The notes beneath the pieces are model-generated. The model was not told the origin of the DNA, did no database searches, and was given only the letters and a program-made list of their open reading frames with translations. The translations under genes and the position numbers were made by a program. From Metridium senile (Eukaryota; Cnidaria; Anthozoa; Actiniaria; Metridiidae), in NCBI GenBank assembly GCA_949775045.1, contig OX459102.1, positions 19,352,728 through 19,416,727 on the forward strand: a stretch of DNA of 64,000 nucleotides, given 5' to 3'. Shown here piece by piece: positions 33,901 through 44,652 of the stretch. The stretch's first letter is position 1. Each line of letters starts with the position of its first letter.

Positions 33901-36338
33901 TAGCTATCTTGGCTTAAAGGCTTTTCAGTTGCTATAGAGATATTTCATGGCAGCCATGTTTGTGGGAAAAAGAAAGAAAGAAAGATTTTGAATGACAAAG
34001 GATTTCAGCTCCCATGAGAGAAAAAGCTCCATTGTTTTGACCACAACATGGCTGCCATGAAATCCCGTCTCTATTGACTGAAATAGTTAGCTATCTTGGC
34101 TTTTCAGTAACTAGCTGTTCCCAGAAAACTAGTAACTCAGTGGCGGATCCAGCTAGTGGGTGCAGGGGGTGCGCACCCCTCCTATTTTGTGTGTCTCCTT
34201 TGTGATAATTTTGTGGTGTGCACTCCCTTATCAATTGACCTGCACTCCTCCCTGAAGAAAATCCTGGATCCGCCCCTGTAACTATTGTAGAAAACTCCAG
34301 CAATCAACTATTCTTTCAATTTTATTGTTTTACATGATAATCGAAAGGAAAATAATAAATAAACAGACAATTAAACCAGTACAAATTCACCTCGAATCAA
34401 TCACTTTTATTGTAACAATGAGAAACTTTTTAATAGCCAATGTTAGTCACTTTGTGTCATATGTCAATTGCTTTTGAGTCACGTAAAGTCACTTTCGGTT
34501 TACGTTGCTGTAACAGCTCATGTTATATGTGAGCGTAGTGTTTTAATACTAGCCTGTGTTACACCGTGTTCTGGCCCCCAGCGCACTACACGATTATATA
34601 TACTAGATGCTGATTGGCTTTCGATGATGCTCTTTCTTACACGAACTCTCATTGGACAATTTAACATAACCGGAAGTATTGAATTGTCCAATGAGAGTTC
34701 GTGTAAGAAAGAGCATCATCGAAAGCCAATCAGCATCTAGTATATATAATCGTGTAGTTCGCTGGGGGCCAGAACACGGTTCGTTGCTCTGATTCACAGA
34801 CGGACTTTCGAGAGAAAAATTCCGTATTTCCGAGAACGTATTTTTTATGGTTTGCCAACTACTTTCAAAATAGATTTGTTAGTCGTTTCTTTGTTATAGA
34901 AGCAATGGTTGGTTGGCAAACCATAAAAAATACGCCACCCTACGTCGACCTACATGCTAATGATGTTACAGTCCCTCTGATTCACTTTATATTGCTTTGA
35001 GAGAAGTTGAGTTACTTACAATATTCTATTGAGCAGGGAGACACCCCCTCCCCCTAGATTCGCTCCTGTTGAGACCATTTACTACCCTCTGTCATAGCTT
35101 AATTCTTTTGTTTGTTTACAGCAAATTACAAAAGGACAATGTTACAGGTCGAGGACACTGATGTTCAATACGAGCGTAATCTTGGTCACGTGATAGGATC
35201 ACCTCAAGTTGTCAGCATCATTCAATGCCAAGACTCATGTTTACGGAATGGTCAATGCGTTGGTTTTAATTATCATTTCTGTATGGAAGAATTATGGAAA
35301 AAGTGCGAGCTTTTAGGCAGTTTGGGGTCAAAGATAGAAAATGAATGTGTTGCATTTCAAGCGTTTGGTTATGAACAAGTTCGAAAGGTGAGAACTTTTG
35401 ATACAAATATATATCATGAAAATGGACTTCATTCTTATTTTCTGACTGAATGTTAGAGCACAACATCCGGTTGTTTGGTCATTTTGTTTTAGGTAAAGTC
35501 ACGCCGAAGTCAAGCTTGTCAAACCAGGTTTTGTTTGGACGGCAAAATACGGGTTATTCGGCCCTTGAGCAATTGTTGAGTTAAGGGTAATATCGCCTCA
35601 TATTTGCCTGCAAACGATACCTTATATGGTAAATTTACATCACAGTTCATAGTAAGTTAATATCCTCCATGAACGGCTTGCCGTTGGGAGTAGCTGCTCC
35701 GGCCCAAACGTCGAGCCAGCTATGAAATTCTTTCCTCTTCATCGGCATCATCGTCCTGATCTGGCCTCTGTCAAATATAATCTGTATAATAAATACCTTT
35801 TATTATCTATTATGACCTGACCTCACTACTGTTATCACTAGTCATTTGAATCATCGTCATGACCATCATGATATGTCCATCATCGTAATCATCATTTTTA
35901 TCATTAATTAACATCGTCACATTATCATTGCAATCACAATCAACATCACCAAGTACTTAAAATAACCGGTATGCTCTAGTTTCACGTTATCTAGCACCGC
36001 TGTATACTATTTGACTAAAGGGGCATTTGTACTTTACAACAAATCGAGGCTTAGTCTGCGACCTTTGTCATGCAATAGTAATACAATACAATACAAATAC
36101 AATACAATACAGTACATCGGTCAATGTCTTTATATCTTACTGCGCATGCTCGACGATCTATCTAAGATAGCTCGTTGAGCATGAACATGTGCAGTAAGAG
36201 CTAACGGCGAATGGGAACGAGATTGTACATCGGTATAACATGAAATTGGAATATTCTGTCATTTTTTTACAGGATCTCCTTCAACAATGCTCATCCGACC
36301 AAGCATATTTATCAAGCAGAAAGCAGAAAGGGACATGA
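30923..36338 (+). CDS. Secreted PAN/Apple-domain protein, three coding exons
   Basis: Exons 30923-31019, 35122-35387 and 36273-36338 (phases 1 and 0) give 142 aa; an upstream acceptor at 30905 suggests a 5'-UTR intron. Residues 5-22 (WFIFCIFIAMAMVLVA) are a signal peptide or anchor. Exon 2 carries one PAN/Apple-like domain: the IIQCQDSCLRNGQCVGFNYH core, a later KCELL, NECVAF and, from exon 3, LLQQC. That is the Cys spacing of PAN domains, which bind proteins or carbohydrates outside the cell. It ends Q-K-G-T-stop, so it is a single-domain secreted protein. Intron 1 spans 4.1 kb of repeats. The function is unknown beyond the fold. The exon 3 assignment is weaker than exons 1 and 2. Confidence 0.72.
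31320..31560 (+). repeat. GAAGAA-rich purine tract
   Basis: Low-complexity GAA/GAGGA sequence in intron 1 of the PAN gene. The Ser-rich minus-strand ORF across it is an artefact. Confidence 0.85.
32053..32132 (+). repeat. tRNA-derived SINE head
   Basis: Has an A-box-like GCTAGCACAATCGGTTAACA and a B-box AGTTCGAATCC 45-50 bp later, then a T-rich tract. The arms do not fold into a clean cloverleaf. Confidence 0.45.
32504..32711. repeat. MITE copy 1 (about 210 bp)
   Basis: Ends match GGACACTGGAACCGTGAACA at the left and inverted GTGTTCATGGTTCGAGTATCC at the right (about 26-bp TIR). The interior contains CATAAGCGAATAGATT. A second copy lies at 33384-33595. Confidence 0.8.
33384..33595. repeat. 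MITE copy 2 (about 210 bp)
   Basis: Same orientation and interior as 32504-32711, with GTGAGGATACTCGAACCGTG at the left. The two copies differ by scattered substitutions. Between them (32712-33383) no gene is seen. Confidence 0.8.
33936..34072. repeat. Inverted-repeat element
   Basis: AGAGATATTTCATGGCAGCC pairs with GGCTGCCATGAAATCCCGTC inverted. Outside them TAGCTATCTTGGCTT occurs as a direct repeat. Confidence 0.65.
34139..34280. repeat. Short element with GGCGGATCCAG termini
   Basis: Begins AGTGGCGGATCCAG and ends CTGGATCCGCCCCTG, an inverted-repeat MITE. A relic with the same end lies at 6458-6550. Confidence 0.7.
34563..34780. repeat. Near-perfect 218-bp palindrome
   Basis: Arms of 99 bp (34563-34661 and 34682-34780) differ at one position and enclose a 20-bp loop. 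The arms include TTATATATACTAGATGCTGA. This can fold into one long hairpin. Both strands give nearly the same ORF for this reason. Confidence 0.95.
34837..34934. repeat. Foldback element
   Basis: CGTATTTTTTATGGTTTGCC pairs with GGCAAACCATAAAAAATACG; it lies 57 bp after the large palindrome. Confidence 0.8.
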
Positions 36339-36539
36339 AGATGTTGTTTTCTTATAGTTCTCTCTCAACTACGCGTGACAACGATGTTAGAAACGCCGTT
36401 ACCCAGAGTGCAAAGAATTTTACGTTGTTCATCTATACACGTGCTTAATATAATTATATAATATATAATTATCACATCACATATCACGAATAAGTTCTGA
36501 ACTTATTAGTTATATATACAATATGAGCGGGAGATCTGT

Positions 36540-38065
36540 ATGGGGGCCATTCAGTCCATGTTGCGGACATTACACTCACAGCCAAAATACTGATATATAA
36601 ATTCTTCTAACTTTGTAATGGAATTTGTTGTTTAAATGAAACTTTTACAATTAATCTATTATGGCAAGTTCTTTCCTTTCAACAAAAAAAAATTAGACAT
36701 TCATCTTAAACCATAGCTATAATTGAAGCTTAAAGGTCTGTTGCGGACATTACAGCAAAAAAACACACTTTCAATTCAGTTTTTTAATTGTTATTTCTTG
36801 TGAATTTAGACTTTCTTCAAAGAAGTTTGGGTATTTTTTATACTTATGAATAAACAAAGTTTCAAACACTTACAAAAAGAATCCAGTTATTTCAATAGTC
36901 TAATGGATATTAACAAAGTAGGTTGTTGCGGACATTACAGGAAAATGTTGCGGACATTTTTTGAACAGTGCTTTTTCATGTAAAAAACATCATGCTATGG
37001 TTAGCTTTACTTTGAACAGTCATGTTACAATTATTGTACAATGTTTTGAACAATTTTTTAAACATTTCTGTTAATTTTTCAGTTATTTTTTACATTTTTC
37101 AAGATTTTTTACATAAGTTTTTAAATATTTTGTTAAATTTTTTTAAATATTTTGTTAAATTTTTTTAAATGTCTTTTTCTTTTACATTTTTTAAAAATGT
37201 TCAAATACGTTTTTAAATTAGATTTTTTCAAGATTTTTTTACTTTTTAAATAAATTTTTAACACTGTTTTTGTTTAAAGAGTGAACCAGTGAGTAGCATA
37301 GCTTGGCACTTGTAAACCTTTTGAAACACCTTCACAACATGAGGTTAAATAATTATTTATCCCAAAAGATAATTGACAGTCTATCCCACACAGTCTATCC
37401 CAGCTTTAAAGCTGGTTTGTTTCGAAGGTATTCAACTGGTTCTTAACATCTTTATATGATGTGGGATAAAATAGTTATACAATGTTTTTCTGTGACATAA
37501 TGTGAATATCCCACTCGTCACTCGTATTTTCTTTGCATTAACACTAGCCTAAAGGCTCGTATGTACACTAGAAAATACAAGTGACTTGCAGGATATTCCA
37601 TGGCATGCCACTCAAAACCATTGTATAACAAGTATATATTATATAATATATATATTATACAAGTTAAACTATATACCAATATGAGACAGTTCTCTGTATA
37701 TTAATGTTTCATTATCATTGCCAATGTTGATAGTTCCTAGCCCTATCTATTTGATTTATAATTCAGTTAATTCATCTTTGTCAGCAAAATTCTGTTCTGA
37801 ATAAAGTCAAAGTTCAATCAGAAATGTTTAGATTTTTCAAATTTCATACCTATTTCTGATGCATGTATAAAAAGTAATGTCCGCAGCGTAATGTCCGCAA
37901 CGCATTTTCAAGAGGATTAAAACTTTGATTTTGTATAGCAAAAACATTATTCATACAATTCTAAAAAAGGATAATGAATACCACTCAAAAAATGTTACAC
38001 GTTTTGTTGGAAAATAAAAAAATATGTGTATTTGTAGTACACAACATGTAATGTCTGCAACAAAA
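36540..38065. repeat. Element with repeated TTGCGGACATTAC motifs
   Basis: TTGCGGACATTAC occurs near 36562, 36732 and 36924 with a further partial copy near 36946. The complement GTAATGTCCGC(A)AC occurs near 37877, 37893 and 38048. The inner 0.9 kb is extremely AT-rich. Clustered motifs facing inward from both ends fit subterminal repeats of a non-autonomous DNA transposon. No ORF is seen. Confidence 0.5.
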
Positions 38066-38850
38066 TGTAATGCTGTATAATTCATAGGAGAGCTGGAGTT
38101 GAATGTCAATTGCTATATTCATGTATGTCTTTTAAACTGTGCATGGGAAGAAAGATTTTGAATTCCAATTGAATTGTTCTGATTTTAGAGTGATTTTATG
38201 TCAACACTCAAATTGCTCCAAAAACATAACCCAAACAAGTGCAGATTGAAAGGCCTGCCACAGAGTGGGTGTGGCATATATTACAAAACCACTTATTATT
38301 TTTGACAATTCAATGTCTTGCCTTTTTAAAAACATGAATTTTACTGGAAATTCAATGTTTTAAAATTTTCATTATTTCAATGTCTCATGTGGAATGGCCC
38401 ATGGGCATTTACAATGGCGAGCTGCAGGCAAGCCATTGTAAAGCCCATACAGATCAGGCGTGAATATTGTACATTACTTGTGCACGACAAGCTTAAGCCA
38501 GGAATAAAATGAATTTTGTCGCTTTGAAGGCGTCAAGCTTCTCGGGGTGATCTGTAACCTAACACTACTTTGTGGTTGTTGTACTTCAACACTTATGTTT
38601 GCAGCTCACCCTGCCCAGAATTTTTTAGTAATATTTTACGGTGTTACAAATTTAATTATATTACCTATCGTATATATCAAACACCGACTTAGACTATACT
38701 AGTTTTCTCGCTGGTTTCCATTTATAAAAAAACATCGGTCATGTTTAACGTCCGATCCTGTCAACTGCTATCATATAGTCAAAGTTTAGTATTAATATCG
38801 ACGGTATCCCGCGCGTTATTCAAAGGTCACTAAATAGTTCATCCTACACG

Positions 38851-39124
38851 ATGTTACGAAGAGTTCTTTCTAGTTGTCTCAGCTCTGAAAAACGTTGCTT
38901 CGCGTTAACAGTTAAGTTATGTGGCTGGCCAAAGACGAAATGCGTTAATTCGACTTTCCGAGAACGGTTTACTAGCGAAATCGTACATGTTCCCTTGTCG
39001 AGCTTACCTGATTTAGAAAATGGCGCCATTTAATGCCGGTGGAGAAATAAACAAGGCTATGGTGTACGTTTCCACGGTCTTTGGAATCGTCGGTCCAGTA
39101 CTAAATAAATATACTTCAAGATAA
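38851..39124 (+). CDS. Two overlapping small ORFs, possible small mitochondrial proteins
   Basis: The first ORF (38851-39033, 60 aa) starts MLRRVLSSCLSSEKRCFALT, basic and Ser-rich like a mitochondrial presequence. The second starts at 39020 inside the last codons of the first and runs to 39124 (34 aa), with one hydrophobic stretch, AMVYVSTVFGIVGPVL. The 14-nt overlap resembles a bicistronic small-ORF arrangement, and a splice-donor-like CAG|GTAAAC lies at 39149. I recognise neither product. The region could equally be a 5' exon of an unseen gene. Confidence 0.3.
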
Positions 39125-39370
39125 AAGCAAAAGCGCCAGATGAAGCAGGTAAACTTTATTATACCTTTCCGACCTTGGTCGCCGGAGCGACCGGGTAAGT
39201 TAGTCAGTTAAAAATCTATTAATAAGCTTTATCAATGCAGAAAATATTGAAAGATTATTACTATTATGTGTTCAAGCGGTGTATGTTTTGCAAGATCGAA
39301 GAAATACAATCTTAATTTTTGTATATCTGCACTGACTACTAATAATAATATTACTACTAAATAGCATATA

Positions 39371-39727
39371 TCTACTTGCTTATAAATACATATATAATAA
39401 ATATATTACTATTGAAGGCTTCTTTTCTTTCTATCTATTTCAAATTCTGACTGCTTTTAAGGTGACGCGCCCGAAAGCAGAGTAGTAGAAGTTACTAGGT
39501 GTCTCGCCCGTAAATCTGCTCTCAGAATTATTTCTACTTGCTTATAAATACATAATAAATAATTCTATTGAAGGCTTCTTTTCTTTCTATCTATTTCAAA
39601 TTCTGACTGCTTTTAAGGTGACGCGCCCGAAAGCAGAGTAGTAGAAGTTATTAGGTGTCTCGCCCGTAAATCTGCTCTCAGAATTATTTCTACTTGCTTA
39701 TAGATACATAATAAATAATACTATTGA
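39371..39727. repeat. 156-bp tandem repeat, 2.3 copies
   Basis: ATTGAAGGCTTCTTTTCTTT starts at 39411 and again at 39567, and most of the unit is identical between copies, including GGTGACGCGCCCGAAAGC. A partial third copy ends near 39727. From 39728 to 40525 there is no gene I can support. Confidence 0.92.
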
Positions 39728-42700
39728 ATTGGTAACGCACAAAAAGTCGCAGATTCGTTAATTACATACCGAAGAATTGTAAATAAGTATATATTTAAGT
39801 AATCAAGTTCAGTGTTGTTGAAAAATAACAACTATACATAACTAGTTAAATAACTGATTCACGAATGTATTTAAACTGATAAATCAGTCACATTGTAAAA
39901 CGTTATTATACTTTGCTCAAGTTTATATATTTAGGAAAAACATATGCCGTTGACAGGAGTATTTAGTCATCACTTGCATTAATGATTTAATCTTCACACC
40001 ATAGACACACGTTTTTAAAGGGATTTAAGGACTCCTGCTTAGAATTTTTCTCTTGGCCTAAGCTTGTCGTGAATCAAAGAATAATGAATAAGGCGCAAGC
40101 TTGTTACCGTGTTTGACGTGCGTAGCAATATTGCTAAACTTGGCAATACAAACAAAGCATGATTGCAATGTTTTAAAAACAGTTTGATCTCTTAGGTTTC
40201 TAGATTCATTTACCCGAGTAATACTCTGGCTAAACTGATCCTTGTAGTAAGACAATTGTTTTGAAGGGTCATGTTCTGGGCATCAAACTCACATTTATGT
40301 AGCAATATTTCCTATATCAACCTTGAGAGAAAACTTCTAAATTACAGGATATCATAAAACTGTTCTATATATCAAGGAATCATAGTACAGACATTAATGC
40401 AACAGCAGGAGTACATGCATGGTATACAGAATTTGCACTCAATCAATTATTCAATGAATTACAAAGTTTATAATATCTAATAATATAATAAAGTATTTTA
40501 GTTGTATCCTAAGACGTTGACGAGCTTATCTTTTTTTTCCATTTTTCAAGATAAATACGCCATATGGCAGACGGCCACCACTGTCCACAAAGTACACACG
40601 GTCACTAAAGCCTTCTCGATATTCCTTGTTGTGAAGTACTGATTTTGCTTTTTCAAGAGTACTTGAGAGTTCCTCTTTTGTAAAATGGGCCAATAAAGGC
40701 TGTAGATCATTTAATGTGCTTGATGACTGATTTGGTTTGGGTGCTTCACTTACATTAGAAGTTGCAGAGAACTTGAATGCTTTACACCTCTTGTGTGCTG
40801 CTGGGTCTGGACAGATTTTGTCAGTAACTCTTTGTATGTATTGGCCCCTATCTTCCAACGACACATCTGCATGGTCTTCATTGGACAGGTGTTTCCTAAA
40901 TGGTTCACACACCTCCCACTTGTCTGACATCTGGAACCAAGCTAGCTCTTCTTCCTAGTCAAAAGATTGCACAAAATCGTAAATAGAAACGATAAATTTG
41001 TCCATGTCCTGTTCAACAAAGTTCGTCCAGTTCTTCACCATGGCATTTACAGATTCTGGAACATTCTGATGATATGGTCTGTCCCCAAGGCCTAGCTTCT
41101 TCATCACAAACGTAGACATCTTGTGTCGCATGTTTTCCAACTTGTGTTTTGCAAAATATGCGGAAAAGGCTGGTGGACCACATTTTTCAGATCTCTCAAG
41201 AATATCCCAATCTTCAATAAGTGTTGCTGCACAAAAAACAGCAAAAACTTCCACAGAGTTGGACCAAATCAGACCAGTACTTTCTTGAAAGATATCTTGA
41301 CAGATACGATTTGTTAATTCTGAAGAGAGGCCGAGCTTTCTTGCCTTTTCTCGGACATTCTTCTTACTGTGTATATAACATAGCAGTGGTGAGGCATTTC
41401 TAAAACCAGCTGTCAATGCATTTTGTAATGCTGGCTCATCATCTGTCCCTGTGGCATGCAAGAAATTGGAAAGACCAGGCAATTCACGTAGCAGGCAGTG
41501 AACCAGAGATAGATATGTTGATTCTTCTTTGGCCATACACATCATGATAGGGCCAATAAATGATGGGTGTATGTCAGTGCCTTTAACTTGGAGAACAGTG
41601 TTCCTGTATATTGTAACTATAGCAAGTAGAAGGGGCCCAATTGGAAGGTTACATCTACTCCTAACTCGGAAACCTGATTAGCTTTACTGTGGCAACAGAA
41701 TTTAGAAATGTTGTTCAGTTGACGGTCTGTGAACAACATAACAGTTGGCAGATCATTGCACACTACGTGTCGTATAAATCCTGAGAAAGTGTTTTTTGAA
41801 GATCTAGCACTGATGCCAAGGGATCAACAGACTTCTGTGTAGACTCTTTACATCGTTTTAGTTATTTAACTTGAGCCATGTTTTTTGGAAGAGCACTCAA
41901 GCTTGATGCTCCACATATGCCTCCAGAATCTTTTGTAACTTCAAATAGAGCCCTTTTAGGTCCAGACTTAGAAAAATGTTCCACTATTGACTGCTTGGTA
42001 CTCTCTTTTGTTCTCAGGTATGGCATGTTTGATGACTTGCGACCACCATGTTGATTAATCTTGAATTTCTTTGGCTGTCCTTCGAAACAGTAGTGCAGAA
42101 GTACAAGGGGGTACCATTTCTCGATGTCTTTTTCAAACTCAATGGACACCAAAGTCTTGTGAAACAATTTGTAAGAATTACAGGTGTATGTACGTCGTCG
42201 CACAACAACATCGCCTTGTTCTGCACTGGTAACTTTGTCAAGTTCAAGATCCTTGCCGTCACAATCTCTTCTAGTGATGTAGTATTTAGCCTTGCAAACA
42301 CTCATAGTCCATGCTCCATTCTCATCAGCATGAATATCTTTTCTTGTTTTCAGTGAATCAAGGTCTACAATAAAGGTGGCGTTTTCTTGTACCCTTAGAG
42401 GTACTTCACTGCTTACCATGTCTTTTGGACAGTTCATCAATAAAGGTACAAGGAAAGGATTGTCGAGACTTTTCAGGTTTAGCGTTTTCAAACAATCATT
42501 ACCATTGAATGTGTCGACTTTTTCTTCTTTGACTTTGAGTGGTGACTCAGTTGTATCAATGCAATTAGTGTCATCATCATCATCATCTGAGCTCTTTAAT
42601 AAGAAATATTTGTACTATCAATTTTAATCAAGGATGGCTCCCTATTGTTTTCTTTAGACCATACCTTTTATACTCATATGACCTATTTTTATGTACTTAG

Positions 42701-42914
42701 AGTATGACTTGCTGTATGTAGATATCATTAAATATTATTTAAGACTCCATCAATTGCGACAACATAAAAATAGAAAACAACAAAGGAAAAAAAAGACAGA
42801 AACAAAACCCAATCAAAACATTTTTGACTGGTTATTTTTTTAGAGTCTATCATTTAATCTTTTTTTTTATTTTTAGAGCAGAAAAGTAATATCAATGAAG
42901 AAAAAAAAATCCTT

Positions 42915-43045
42915 TATAATTAATAACATTGCTGCTATTTTCTTATGGAATTCTCTTCCAATTAAGTCCATTCCATCTATCTCTACTTTTAATCGTGTCC
43001 TGAAAACCGGGATATCAACTATCTTGAATATCAGTATCTATTTCT
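42915..43045 (+). pseudogene. LINE reverse-transcriptase C-terminus fragment
   Basis: The plus-strand reading has FLWNSLPIKSIPSISTFNRV, the Trp-Asn-Ser-Leu-Pro and Ser-x-x-x-Phe pattern near the end of CR1/L2-type ORF2 proteins. It lies in an intron of the MULE-like gene. From 43046 to 43960 no further gene is seen. Confidence 0.45.
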
Positions 43046-44473
43046 AAACATATTAATATTAAACGTATTTCCAAATGTTGTTCTTATTTATCTTTTATTA
43101 TTACCAGGCAATGATGACCCGCCCCTTTGCGACGAAAATTAATTCTCCTCGGAAATTTAATTCGTTTTCATTTACTGTTAATTCTTTTTTTAGTTCTTAT
43201 ATTTCTTTGTTGTTGTTGCTGTTGTTGAATGCATGTTTTCATTCTTTCTCGTTGTCATCTGAAGTAATTGGGCTCCCTGTGTTACATGATTTGGGCTTCC
43301 TGTGTTATATGTGTTATATGTGTCGATCAATCATATTGCGAGTAGCAACTGACACCAATTTTTATATACAAGGTTATTGTAAGTACCACTACTAAGTAAA
43401 CTCCCTCGATGAAATGGCATTTTATAAATTGTACTAATCATTATTATTCATGAATCTTTCTTCCTGGGTCACATGGTGGTCTGACCTCACCAAGAAAAAG
43501 TATTAATATCTATTAATATTATATAATGTATTCATAATTAATGATAAGTACCAATAAATGATTTTGAAATATTATACGTTTTACTTTTTTCAAAAAATGG
43601 TGTTAAGTAATATGGTTGCCATGGAAACATCAAACATTCGACAGCCAAACTTTCGCATCGGAAATTATTCAACCCCCCTTAATAGGGTTAAGACTAAAAA
43701 TATGCCAAATGAATTTTAAATGCATGGTCTAAAGAGAACTACAAATTTTATATATTATAATTAATAATTTAATATAGTGTTTAAACAAGCGTTTAACAAG
43801 GAACATTGCACAAAAATAGTTACTCTATAATATAGACCAGATGACACAAAAAGTGTTTTCTTAGGAACGTGAGGGGGGCAGAGAGATCCTATTGAGTATA
43901 AACATTGGTTTTCACTAGACATAAGCGGTTAGCATGAACACAATATAAAAGTTAATTAAGATACTTACAATTTCTAGGATATCAATGGTCCTACAATTAA
44001 CATCCTCACTGGAAAACAATGCAAAGGGAGTGTTTTATGATTTTTCTAGTGAGAGGCTATGATGATTTTCCTTTTTATCTTTTTTTCGAGGACCCCCCCC
44101 CCCCGAATGATTGAATGGTATCTTTTGTGTTGTGCCCCCTCCTTAAGACATTTAAAACAATCAAAGATCAATATATATTGTAGCCCCCCTTTTTTTTAAG
44201 ACAAAAGCAGGTCTGTAGACAAATAAATTGAACACTAAATAAAAATGGACTTTTTAGTAATATAGAGAGTAGAGAGTAGTGTGAGTAGTAGGTAGTGGTA
44301 GTAGCACAACCTTCTATTATTCAATAGCTTTAATCAGTAATTCATTTGATGCACACCTTCAGGTAAATTTAATTTTTTTTTTTTAATATTAAAATGCTTC
44401 AGAAACTAATTTATAAGAAATTTTTAATAATCATTTAGGGGGGGAAATACCAACACCCCCCCTTCCTTCCTTC

Positions 44474-44601
<128 letters not shown>

Positions 44602-44603
44602 GG

Positions 44604-44631
44604 CAAGATGGCGGACGCGACGGACGCTTAG
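44604..44631 (+). promoter_or_regulatory. YY1-like box and uORF at the LINE 5' end
   Basis: CAAGATGGCGG at 44604-44614, within two bases of the element start. Its ATG opens a seven-codon uORF (stop 44629-44631) ahead of the main ATG at 44653. The 17 bp CAAGATGGCGGACGCGA are identical to 7764-7780 ahead of MRPS25. Confidence 0.5.
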
Positions 44632-44652
44632 AACATCTCTCTGTTAAGAATC

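Noticed and set aside
34468..34797. Paired plus and minus ORFs of 90 and 64 codons with almost the same sequence
   Set aside because: They are the two arms of a near-perfect palindrome read on opposite strands.
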